From contig VWND01000008.1 in the NCBI GenBank assembly GCA_009599575.1, positions 1,364,001 to 1,428,000 of the forward strand: DNA of 64,000 nucleotides, given 5' to 3'. Shown here in pieces: positions 25,350 through 36,399 of this stretch. The notes beneath the pieces are model-generated. The model saw only the letters and a list, made by a program, of their open reading frames with translations. It had not been told where the DNA came from and made no database searches. Position 1 is the stretch's first letter. Every line of letters begins with the position of its first letter. The translations under genes and the position numbers were made by a program. The DNA is from Blumeriella jaapii. Lineage: Eukaryota; Ascomycota; Leotiomycetes; Helotiales; Drepanopezizaceae.

Positions 25350-27617
25350 GTGTAATTTTTTGTATTATCCCATTGGCGTCGCTATCGAAATTGGTATTGC
25401 GAATGAAATTCGATCTTTTCGCGCTTTGCACAGCGTCGTAGGTTTGCTATAATTGGTTAAGGTTTTTGTTACGTTTTATAACGTCGTTTTGATAGCGAAA
25501 TTAAATTTTTCGGAGATGCAAATAAAAAACTTTAATACAACGAGCGTAAAAGGCTGTGGGAGGGTAAAACTTCGGCCAATGAAGCTTGCGTTTATTACAA
25601 TTTAATAAAACTTGGTGTTCGGCCAACCAAGCTTTTTTTAAAATCATATTATAATTTCCGAAGTTAATAATTAAAAAAAAAATAAACGATTGTATTCGAT
25701 TGTTAATAATAAAATTAAAAAGCGTAAAATATATAATTAAATGGCCACGAGCTTTATTATATCTTTTTATAAAAAAAGGAGCCGGGAAAAATTAAATCAA
25801 AGGTTTTAAAAAAAAAAAAAAAGAATTTAATTAGCGCCGAATCGATTAACGCATAACCGTTCGCTTTAAAATCGGCGAGCGCTTTTATTTTATACGAAAG
25901 GCTATTTTTAATAAATATAACGAAGATTATTAGTAAATCGCTATCAAAAAGCTTTCGAACGTTAAAATAACGCATATCGCGTAATACGCTTAAAAAAAAG
26001 GCTTTGCTTAGGCCTGGGCGTTTTTCCGATTGGCGGGAAAGCTTTCGACTTTCTTATATGCGTTTTAAAAATCGTTTGGAAAAGGGTTTTCGTTTTTATT
26101 ATTATTATTAAAAGGCGAATTTTCGGCCGGCTCGATTTCGTTTACATTTACCAGCTTGGAAGGGCTTTTGGGTAAAACCGAGGATCGGCCCGTAAAAAGT
26201 CGTGCAAATTGGCTTCGAACCTTCTGATATGAAATAAAAAACGAGCGTTGTCGTTGGTCCGATCGAAAAAAAAAAACGCCAAAGAAGGCGTTTTAGCGTA
26301 GAAAAAAAGGAAAAACAAAAGGCTAAAAAAAAGCTTATGAAACATTTGAACGATTTTCGTACGTACGATTTAACTCGTAGTACGTTTTGGTTAAAAACCT
26401 ACCACTTTGATAAATAATAAATTTAATTAAAAAGCGATTCGCGTATAAAATTCGTTTAGTCAATTGATTTTGTTTTTTTAACGGACGGCGATGAGCCAAT
26501 TTTTAAAAATCGTTATACGCGCTTATTTCAAATGCAGCTTTTTTCGTAAACGCTTTAGTATTTTATCGCGAAAAGCGTTTCGAAGCTATTTGTCAGTTCG
26601 TATTTAAGCGTTTGCTGCGAAAATGAAAAATCGCAAATAAAATCGCTAAAAGTCGTCGTGCGTATTTATTGCAAGCATTTTGAATTCGTTTTCGGCTTTT
26701 TAAACGTCGAAAAAATCGGCCAGAAAATCGGCGACCTTTTTGATTAATTTTTCGGAAAAAGTAGGGTCGGAGCGGTTTAAAATACGGAGGGTCAGAAACT
26801 TTTTTGCTACGCTTTCGGTCTGATCGAATATATAATTTTTGCGGAATCGATCGCTAGCGAAATAATCGTGATAAAGTTCGAAATTATCGAAAACTTTAGT
26901 TTTTTAATAGCGTGTTTTGTAATTTTTATTATTATTTAGCTTAAACTTAAGATTCGGAACGCGCTTTATACGAGCTAGTCGAAAATTAACAAATAAATAG
27001 GAACTATAACGTTTAAAAAGCGCGCTAGAATTTTGGCCGTTAAAGGAAAATCCAAAAAGAATTCGCGAAAAGCGTGGAAATTGGTTTGCAACGTTTGTTA
27101 ATTGAAATAAAACGTTACGAAAAAGGAAAAAAGCAGCAAATTCGCGATTGGCAGAAGCACGTTCGATAGATTTTACCAAACGCTCTGATTAAAAAGTCTG
27201 TCGCAATCGCATAGCTTCCAGAAGTTGTCGTTTACGCTTTTGCGCTTTTTTCAATTGATTTTGCAGAAATCTCAATTAAACGCTTTTAACGCTAAGCTGG
27301 AAGATGGCAGGCGAAATAGTTAGCGTTCTGCTTTTTCTTTTGTTTTTTTTTTTTTGGAAGGAAAACTGTTTTTTAAAAGAAAAAGCTTTTGGGAGAGGTT
27401 GTTTTTTCGCTGATTAAAAGAAGGAGGAAGGTTGAAATGTAGTAGCAGGAGCTGAAAAGCTTTGCTAAAAGAGGAATCGTTAAACAAAAGCCATTTTTCG
27501 CGAAGTGCGGAAATAGGCCTTTTTACGACCGGTCGATTATTTTGGTATGACCCGTAAGAAATTCGAGGAGAAAGATAGTTTACGCCGTCGCCAGCGTAAA
27601 AAAAGAATTGTTAATAA
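25350..27617 (-). pseudogene. Element III gag and protease remnant (right piece)
   Basis: On minus, gag starts near 27500. A stop-free segment at 26904-27179 is gag, with the capsid region near 26700. The protease lies at 25757-25975, where the active site reads D-F-K (ALADFKANGYALID). The linker tryptophan near 25593 is still TGG here, whereas IV, V and VI have TAG. Confidence 0.85.
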
Positions 27618-27879
27618 TATAACGATTTAATCAGTCGGAGGGCTGAAAAATTAATTAATTGGTCGCCGTGTTCATATGATATAAAACGAGCTTTTGGTTC
27701 TGTAATAAAAATATTCATTTAGAATTAACAACTGCAGAAGGCAGAGGTTGCTAAAAAGAAAGAGCCTTATATATATGATAGTCTCCACAGTTAATAGAAG
27801 ACCCACCAGGAGACCAGGGAGCTTGCAACTATACGTAGTTGCTGGGGTGACGCGAGGGGCAAACGAGTGAGTCGTCACA
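27618..27879 (-). repeat. 5' LTR of element III
   Basis: On plus it starts TATAACGATTTAATCAG and ends GTGAGTCGTCACA. It is 262 bp, equal to the partner LTR. Confidence 0.92.
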
Positions 27880-28469
27880 CGTTAAGGCCCGCGAAAAATA
27901 TTTGCGCTTCGATAGCGCGTGCGACAGAAATCTGTAGTTAATTAAAAGCGAATTCGAATAAAAGTTTAAAAGATTCACAGAAAAATATTAAATATGCGAA
28001 GTTTTGCAGCGGTTGCATTTTACGCTGGAAAGCTCGAAAACGCAAAAAAGCAAAAAATCCGTTATAATACTTTCGCGTAAAATTAAACGGGCGCACCGAA
28101 AGCAGATAAAAATCAAAAGCATTTTAAAAGTTCGCGGCGAACGCGGCGAAAAGCAATTGATTAAAATAAAAAAAAATTAACGAAAAAATAAAAATAAAAA
28201 AAAAAAAAAAAGTTAAGCAGAAAAATAACGGTTATTTTAAAAAAAAAAGCTTTTTCAACGAAAATGCGAAGCGCTATCGAAAACAAAAAAAACAAAATAG
28301 CAAAACAATTATAATTTACGATCGAAAGCGGAAAAAACAGTTATAATTCACGATCAAAAGCGAAAAAGACCGCACGTTATTTCGAAGGCGTAACGCACGC
28401 TATATACGAAAGCATACGCATAAAAAAATCAATCGTTTTTAAAAACCAAAGGCCTAAAAAAAAAAGTAA

Positions 28470-28883
28470 TATCAGGAACTAATATTACGTATATAAGTCA
28501 GGTGATTCGTTAAAACTTTCTGCTTTTTACTAATCTTCGAATAGCATTTTCTGCGGATAGGCCGTAGGGGCCGAATAATATTATAAAAGTTGAAAATAAT
28601 ATTTAAATAAAATATTTTATAAGAATAATTGCTAAGAAATCAGTTATTAGAATTATATTAAAAAGAATAAAAAAAAGTCGGGATAAAAGCTAGAAAAGCA
28701 TACTAAATAAAATTCGCCTGGTTTCCTAGGAAATACTTTTCTCGAGGGCTCTATCCCTTCTTTTGTACTTATACACGCCTTTTATTAGAGATATAGAAGA
28801 TAGAAATCAGTCTGACTATCAATCCAACCTTATCTGAGTTTTATTATCTGAACTAGTGTTTTCCTGCCCTTTCAATCCTTACA
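28470..28883 (+). repeat. 3' LTR of element II
   Basis: It starts TATCAGGAAC (TG changed to TA) and ends CAATCCTTACA. It is 414 bp and is preceded by an A-rich purine tract. Confidence 0.9.
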
Positions 28884-28888
28884 ATAAT

Positions 28889-30424
28889 TTGTTAAAATAT
28901 ATTATTTTGTATATAAATATGAAAAGCATTTGGCGATATATAAATGCTTTTATTCGGGAATTACTAAAATTTAAAAATAATACTTTGCAGTTTTTTTTGG
29001 AATTATTATAGCTTTATATAATAAATGCTTATTTTAATATTATCAAAAGCAAAATTTCAATTAATAGTAATATAAAAAGAAAAAAAAAGATTATACTGTA
29101 AAAACTAACTTTCCAAATGCCCATTACGAAAATTAATCTGGTTTTTTACTCCAATTCCAAATCGAAAAAATCTTTCGAAAACTTCATAATCAAATTCGAT
29201 TTTTTATCAAATTCGAAAAAAAACCGATAATAATAATATTAATATAATTAATAACGAAGATTTTATATTAAATAATTCGAATAATATTTATTTTTCGGAA
29301 AACTAAAACTTGGACATCGCTTTAAAAATAGCGGAAAACTAATTAATAAAAAAAAAAAAAAGCTAGCTCTACTTTTTTTTTTCTTAAAAAACACTTCCAG
29401 TTTTCAATTCGCAAAGCTTAAATCATTTGTATTTATATTTAAATACTTTTTTTATTAAAATGCATATCAAAATCCTACTTACTGATTTCTATTATGACTA
29501 TATAACTTACAAAACGCATTGCATTAAAAAAACTATTAATAATATTATTTCTAGTGCAATTAAATTGCAAATCTACTAAAATCCTATTTAAAACGAAAAA
29601 AACTATTTCTTTTCCGATAATACGAAAAATGGTACGACTATTATTAAAAAAAGTTCCCAACGATATCTTTGACAAATAGGCAACTTTTTATGAATTAACG
29701 TTTAGGAATGGAATCTTCGTAAACAAATTAAAAAACGTACAGAAACTAATATATATATATCGAAAAATTAATAACACCGGCTTTAATAAGTTTCCGTATA
29801 CAAACTTGTATATATATCGATATAAAATTCTTGCAAACGCACCACTAATAGCCGATAATATATTTCGAAAATATATTTCTATTAAATTAGCTTAGCTAAA
29901 CAAAACGCTAAATAAAAGAATTCGTTATAGCATTTTCGAATTTATTTATATAACCAACGGCAGACTATTTAATTAAAACAGTTATTTTTTTATTTTATAA
30001 ACAAATCTGTTGAATCCCGACCTGGAAAAAAAAAAATATCGAATAATATTCGACTATTCTAAAATCAAAAAAAAAAACACCTGGTTGCATATTAATCGGA
30101 TTTAATAATTATACAACGTATTTTAGCAATCCGTTTTATAAGGTTTTTAATCAATTTGATTTAAAACACGGTTATTAAAATGTTTAAATTCATTTAAAAA
30201 ACAGATATATATATGCCTTTTCAGCTTCCGGTCATCCATAAATACAGCCTACCAAAATGCTTTAAAAAAAAGCTTTCAGCGCCTTCTCTTATACCGAACT
30301 AATAAAAATTGTATTCGAAAATATACCGAAATCTTAACGAATAATTAATAAAAAATACGATAATTCGGAATCGTTACTGTTTTCTTCTCATTTTATAAAA
30401 AAAAACTTTGAATTGCAAAAAACT
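28889..30424 (+). pseudogene. Element I middle piece (expected protease/RT start)
   Basis: By position this joins 8738 on its left and 43264 on its right. It should hold the protease and the first half of RT. Only weak hints are readable, such as MPFQLP near 30215, which resembles the MPFGLTNAP box of gypsy RTs. It is too decayed for a firm domain call. Confidence 0.45.
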
Positions 30425-30690
30425 TGTAACGATCTAATCAGTCGGAGGGCTGGGAGATCAGTCAACTGGTCGCCGAGTTCACATGATATAAGAAACGAGC
30501 CTTTGGTTCTGTAATAAAAATATTCATTTAGAATTAATAACTGCAGAAGGCAGAAGTTGCTAAAAAAAAAGAGTTTTATATATATAAATAGTTTCCATAG
30601 TTGATAGGGAGATCCACTAGAAGACCAGGAAGCTTGCAGCTATACGTAGTTGCTGGGGTGACGCGAAGGGCAAACGAGTGAATCGTTACA
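30425..30690 (-). repeat. 3' LTR of element V
   Basis: On plus it starts TGTAACGATCTAATCAG and ends GAATCGTTACA. It is 266 bp. Confidence 0.92.
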
Positions 30691-33600
30691 TTATTTCTCC
30701 GTCCGAAAAAAGCGCGCCTTCGAGCTTTTATTTATTGATACGTCGCTGTCCAAATAATCGTACGAATCCAAACCTTCGGAATACGCTTTCAGCCAGTTTA
30801 TAAGTTTTGCAAAAAAACCGGAAAGCTTTTTATACGCTAAATAAAAATCGCGCATTTTTAAAAAAGCGTATATAAAGTCAAACGCGGAATATCACGTGAG
30901 ATTTTTATTTAAGCTTATTTAAAAAGCTTTATATTAAAAGGTTTTCCGCTGCATTCGATAAGCGATTAATTTTTCGATTTCGTATTTAAGCTTATTAGTT
31001 ATATTAATAAATTCAGAAATTAAATTAATTTGATTTGAAAGCGCGTCGTCAGCCGTTTTACGCAGTCGATTAGCGTAAAAAACTAGGTGTACGTTTATAA
31101 TATTAAAAAGGTCTAGCTTAAAAGCGTTGTCGAAAATTTTGGCTATAATTTTGAAAAGGCCGTTTGTAAAATTATCGAGTTTGCGAAAGGGCCGAAAAGT
31201 CGGAAATAAACGCATATCGAGCCAAACGTAATCGCCAACGTTAAAATCGATCGCGCGGCGAAACTTATTCGCATTTTTTTTTATTTTATCGTAAGTTTAT
31301 TAAAAATGCGATTTAGCGAGATTTTAAGCGTCGTAATAACGGCGAGCGTACGCACGAGCTTCGTTTGCGTTTAGCTTATATAAAAGATTAAGAAAAAAAA
31401 AAGTATCGAGCTTTCAGTTTTAATTAGTATAGGAAATATAATCGTATATAATTTCAAAAAATGAAAAGCTATTTAGATTTTCGTAAAAAAAGATTATTTA
31501 AACGAAATCTATTATTAAAAGAAATTCGTTTTAATTGTAATAAAAGTTTACGAAAGGTCGAAAGCGTTTTTGCAAATATTAATTGTAAATTTCGGTCTGA
31601 TTATCGGTTTCGGAATAAGCGGCTGTCGAAAACTTTAGTTGCGTATCGAATATTTTGTTTAATTCAAATCAGAAAATAAATTAATACTAGGGGCTACAAT
31701 CGTTAATAATACTTTTTAAAAGGCCAAAATACTTATATATATGAAATATATACAATTTGGCGAAGCTTCGAGCATCGATATTTTTATAGTAAAAAATCGA
31801 AATAGCTTGCTTGGAAAAGCGATTTATTATTACGAATACGTTATCGTAACCGTGTTTATTTTTATTAAAGCTGCAAAAGTTTATTATAACGTGCTTTTAA
31901 AAATGGTCAGAAACAGAAAAAGGCTGAAAAAAGCCGGGGCGTTTATTTTTTAAAATAAAATTTTTTCGATAAGCGTGGTAGTTGCGATAGTATTGTTTTA
32001 TAAAAGCTGTTATATTTTGCTAATAATATTAGTTCGAAAGCAATTGCGTAGTTTTGCGAGCGCTGAAATAAGCGGTAGAAATCTGGTCGTGCATTTTTCG
32101 TATAAGGGCCAAACGAAAATAATCGACGTTTGATATTATCAGACGACCGTAATATAACAGCAGATCGCGTTTAAATATATACGAAAACGGAATGTTATTA
32201 ACGTCGTTTTTTTTCGTAGCGTTTCGTACAGCTTTTTTTCGGAAAGCTATCAGGCTGTTAGCTGTGCGATTAGCGTGGAAAATTTGATTAACGATACGAA
32301 ATGCGAAAAAGAAATCAGCTATTTCAACGATAAAAACAGCTGTTTCGAAGGCCGTGAAAAGTCGAAATTTTTTAGTTAAAAAGCGGTAATCGATCTGATT
32401 TGCTCGAAGAAAAGTTTGCAAGCGCTAAATGCGTTTAAAAAAGTTTTAACGATCGAATTCGTTCGTACGACGTGTTAATGCGTCAGCCAAAGGATTGTGT
32501 TTATTTGGTTTGTACGTAATAAAAAAGTTGTAATCGACGAGAAGCTCGGCCTAACGTGCTTATCGAACGTTTAAAAATTTAAAAATTATAAAATACTTTA
32601 AAGTCTTATAATTAATAATTATTTTAATCTGATAAATTAAACTAATTAATTTAATACGAAAATTGCTTAAAGATTTTACGATTGCGAATATTTTTTTGTC
32701 GTATACGACGTAGTTTAGCTTTGCGAAGGCTATAGTTTTGCTGAAATAAGCGATTGGAAGCCAGTCGTTATTATAGAATTGCGAAAGCATAAAAACTATT
32801 ACGCCGTCGGAAGCGTTAGTTTTTAATATACAGGGAAGGTTTTGCTTATAATATTATAGAATTAATACAGTAGTAAAAGCTAATATAAAAAGGTCGAAAC
32901 TCTTTTAATATTTAAAAATGAAATTGTAAAAAACGTTAGCTTTGATTAAATAAATTAAAAGTTTTGCAATTATACCGTAGTTTCGAATAAAACGTCGATA
33001 AAAGTTATAAAAACCAAAAAAGCTTTATATATTTTTTATAATAATAAAAGGCTTTTAATGGGCGACCACGGAAACTTTTTCTGAATTTATTTCTAGGCTT
33101 TTAGTCGAAATAATAAAACTTAAATAACGGGTCCGAATAACGTTAAATTTAAACTTTCGAATATCGGCCTGTAATTTAGCGTTAGCGAGCTTTTGGAATA
33201 TTTTGCGAACGTATATGGCGTGTTTCAAAAGGTCGGACGAATAAATAAAAATATTATTTAAATATATAATACAAAAATCGTTTAAATAATCGAAAAAAAC
33301 GTCGTTTATATAGCGTTGATAAGTTACGGGTTTATTAGTAAGATTAAAAGGTAGCATTTTGCATTTATAGGCGCTGTAGCGCGTACGAAACGTCGTTAAT
33401 TTTTTATTAACGGAATTCATTCGAATTTTATAAAAAGCTTAACGAATATCGAGCTTCGTAAAAATTCGTGCTTTCGAAAAACGAGCAAAGATTTTATCGA
33501 TAAAAGAGAAAAAATAGCGATTCTTATAAGTAACGTTATTAAAAGTTCGATAATCGATATAAAAACGTAGTAAACCGTCGGGTTTTTTAGCGAAAAGCAT

Positions 33601-35151
33601 TAAAGCAGCGAAAAAAGCGGTGAAAGGTTCGATAAAGCTTTTGTTAAAATTATTTTGCAAATAAATTTTGATAATTTCGAGCTTTAAAATCGATATTTTA
33701 TACAAAAGAGTATATTTCAGCTTTTTTTTATTTATAATAAGTTCGATTTTGTGATCGTAAGGCCGGTAAAAGATTAGCTCGTTACTGGCGGCCTTAGAAA
33801 ACACGTATTCGAGATTTTTATATTCCGGGAAAAAAAATTCGAAAAAAAGTTTATTCGAAATTAGCTTTGCTAAATTAATTAAAAGGGTCGAAATCGATAT
33901 TTCGTTAGTTTTAAAACGTTCGAAAAAACTGTGAAATTGGGTTTTGAAAAAAGTGTTATACGTAAGGTCGTTTAATATTCTGTCGATTTCGTATAAAAAG
34001 ATTAAAAACACTTCAACTGCTTTTTTTCTGAAAATCAGCTTAAAAGCGTATATAATAATTTGGCAGATGAAAATTAGATAAGCAATAGATTAAAAGACTT
34101 GTTTTCGAACTGATCGTTTAGAAGGTTCAGAAAATGGCTTATTTAAATTATCGATTATATTAAGCTGAAAAGCTATCGCGGCGAAAGTTTTTTTTCGGTT
34201 TTTAATATAATTGTTTTTCGTAGAACGAGAAAGCTGTTTTGACGAAAGAAAAAAAAAAAAAAAAAAAAAAATAATAGAAAAGGAATCGTCAGCCTGGAAA
34301 AATAATGTAATTTTTTATATTATTCTATTAGCGTCGCTATCGAAATTGGCACCGCGAATGAAATTCGATTTTTTCGCGCTTCGCACAGCGTCGTAAATCT
34401 GTTATAATTAATCAAAATTTTTATTACGTTTTATAGCGTCGTTTTAATGGCGAAATTGAATTTTTCGAGAATACAAATAAAAGATTTTAATACAACGAGC
34501 GTAAAAAGCTGTGGAAGGATAAGATTTCGGCTAATAAAGCTTACGTTTATTATAATTTAATAGAATTTGATATTCGGCCAACCAAGCTTTTTTTAAAATT
34601 ATATTATAATTTCCGAGATTAATAATTAAAAAAAAAATAAACGATTGTATTCGATTATTAATAATAAAATTAAAAAGCGTAAAATATATAATTAAATAGC
34701 CACGAGTTTTATTATACTTTTTTATAAAAAAAAAAGCCGGAAGAGATTAAATCAAAAGTTTTAAAAAAAAAGAAAAAGATTTGATTAGCGCCGAATCGAT
34801 TAACGCATAACCGTTCGCTTTAAAATCGGCGAACGCTTTTATTTTATACGAAAAGCCATTTTTAATAAGTATAACGAAAATTATTAATAAATCGTTATTA
34901 AAAAGTTTTCGAACGTTAAAATAACGCATATCGCGCAATACGCTTAAAAAAAAGGCTTTGCTTAGGCCTGAGCGTTTTTCCGATTGGCGGAAAAATTTTT
35001 AATTTTTTCGTATGCGTTTTAAAAGTCGTTTGGAAAAAAGTTTTCGTTTTTATTATTATTATCAGAAGGCGAATCTTCGGCCGGTTCGACCTTGTTTATA
35101 TTTATCAGCTTAAAAAAACCTTTGGATGAAACCGAAAATCGGCCCGTAAAA
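30691..35151 (-). pseudogene. Element V pol and protease remnant (left piece)
   Basis: Reading right to left: protease at 34747-34938 (active site D-F-K), RT at 33439-34011 and 33055-33420 (catalytic box YLNN), RNase H at 32560-32790, integrase from about 32421 to 31600, and GPF/chromodomain at 30934-31215. The linker tryptophan (near 34544) is TAG and the integrase tryptophan (near 31668) is TGA. Both are the same stops as in VI. Confidence 0.88.
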
Positions 35152-35418
35152 TGTGACGATCTAATCAGTCGAAGGGCTGGGAGATCAGTCAACTGGTCGC
35201 CGTGTTCACATGGTATGAGAAACGAGCCTTTGGTTCTGTAACAACAAAGATATTCACTTAGAATCAACAACTGCAGAAGGCAGAGGTTGCTAAGGGGAGA
35301 GAGCCTTATATACATGATAGTCTCCACAGTTGATGGGAGACCCACCAGGAGACCAGGGAGCTTGCAACTATACGTAGTTGCTGGGGTGACGCGAGGGGCA
35401 AACGAGTGAGTCGTCACA
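35152..35418 (-). repeat. 3' LTR of element VI
   Basis: It reads as identical over 267 bp to 41288-41554. The ends are 8-bp inverted repeats, TGTGACGA and TCGTCACA. A 7-bp inverted repeat (GCAACTA, TACG, TAGTTGC) lies at 35364-35381; closely similar sequence is readable even in the mutated copies. Confidence 0.95.
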
Positions 35419-35432
35419 CTACCCTCCCGTCC
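35419..35432 (-). promoter_or_regulatory. Polypurine tract of element VI
   Basis: On minus, GGACGGGAGGGTAG abuts the 3' LTR. This is the expected site of plus-strand DNA priming. Confidence 0.75.
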
Positions 35433-36399
35433 GAAAAAAGCGCGCCCTCGAGCTTTTATCCATTGGTACGTCGCTATCCAAGTGATCGTACGAGTCCAAA
35501 CCTTCGGAATACGCCTTCAGCCAGTCTACAAGTTTTGCAGGAGGACCGGGGAGCTTCTTATGCGCCAAATGAAAGTCGCGCATTTTCAGGGGAGCGTACA
35601 TAAAGTCAGACGCGGGGTACCACGTGAGATCTTTATCTAAGCTTACCCAAGAAGCTCTGTACTGAAGGGTCTTTCGCTGTATTCGACAGGCGATCAATTT
35701 TTCGACTTCGTATTTAAGCTCACCAGTTATATTGATAGGTTCAGGGGCTGGGTTAATCTGACCTGGGAGCGCGTCGTTAGCTGCTTTACGCAGTCGACTA
35801 GCGTGAAAAACTGGGTGTACGTTTATAGTATTAGGAAGGTCTAGCTTGAAAGCGTTGTCGAAAATTTTGGCTACAACCTTGAAAGGGCCGTTTGTAGGGT
35901 TGTCGAGCTTGCGGGAGGGCCGGGAGGTCGGAAATGGGCGCATATCGAGCCATACGTAGTCGCCAACGTTAAAATCGTTCGCGCGGCGAGACCTATTCGC
36001 ATTCCTTTTCATTTTGTCGTGGGCTTGTTGGAGGTGCGATTTGGCGAGGTTCCAGGCGTCGTAGTGGCGGCGAGCGTACGCACGAGCTTCGTCTGCGTTT
36101 AGCTTGTGTGAGGGGTTGGGGGAGGGGGAAGTATCGAGCTTCCAGTTCCAATTGGTGTGGGGAGTGTAACCGTGTACAACTTCAAAGGGTGAAAGGCCAC
36201 TTAGACTCTCGTGAGGGAGGACCATTTGGGCGAAATCCATTATTGGGAGAAATTCGTTCCAGTCGTCTTGATAGAAGTTCACGAAGGGTCGAAGGCGTTT
36301 TTGCAGGTATTGGTTGTAAATTTCGGTCTGACCGTCGGTTTTAGGGTGAGCGGCTGTCGAAAGCTTTAGTTGCGTACCGAGTATTTTGTTTAATTCAGA
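35419..36399 (-). pseudogene. Element VI pol, 3' part: integrase end, GPF module and chromodomain
   Basis: This is in the same frame as the RT-integrase segment and separated from it only by the TGA at 36400-36402. It opens with SELNKILGTQLKLS and AAHPKTDGQTEIYN, which carries the third catalytic residue (E) of the integrase DDE triad. It continues through SPFEVVHGY and a GPF-like module (GDYVWLDMRPFP, then NGPFKVVAKIFD). It ends with a chromodomain (EVEKLIACRIQRKTLQYRAS, then LTWYPASDFMYAP). Chromodomains of this class bind methylated histone H3K9 and steer integration to heterochromatin, which fits the nested position. It ends at TGA-TAG next to the polypurine tract. Confidence 0.9.

Larger units (their letters stand above)
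15092..27879 (-). mobile_element. Element III: family-1 chromovirus inserted into element II
   Basis: It has 262-bp LTRs at 15092-15353 and 27618-27879 and target duplication CGTTA at 15087-15091 and 27880-27884. It is interrupted by element IV. The net length is 6392 bp, within 1 bp of IV. It is transcribed on minus, with gag/protease on the right piece and RT to chromodomain on the left piece. It is heavily mutated, but alignable with element VI over its length. Confidence 0.95.
14770..28450 (+). pseudogene. Element II extra reading frame after pol (split by element III)
   Basis: Between the chromodomain and the 3' LTR lies a coding-like tract with a higher GC content than its surroundings. 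It reads Ser/Gly/Arg-rich (RSSGSGSSSSRG) at about 14820-14945. After one stop it continues as KKKKSGSGGSSIETIYKI up to 15091. When element III and one copy of CGTTA are removed, the same frame continues at 27885 as KAREKYLRFDSACDRNL. More helical, charged sequence follows to about 28440, and a CSGC motif is readable in another frame near 28000. The total is about 1.2 kb net. It resembles no gag or pol domain I know. It could be an accessory ORF or a captured sequence. Confidence 0.5.
8739..28883 (+). mobile_element. Element II: Ty3/gypsy chromovirus inserted into element I
   Basis: It is bounded by 414-bp LTRs (8739-9152 and 28470-28883) with target duplication ATAAT at 8734-8738 and 28884-28888. 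Element III interrupts it at 15092-27879. The net length without III is about 7.35 kb. The internal order on plus is a gag-like coiled-coil region, protease (DCGA), RT (YFDD), RNase H, integrase, chromodomain and an extra reading frame before the 3' LTR. It is strongly AT-shifted but keeps many CpG dinucleotides. Confidence 0.92.

Noticed and set aside
35406..36344. Plus-strand frames inside element VI
   Set aside because: They lie opposite the pol coding strand and run across its LTR border.
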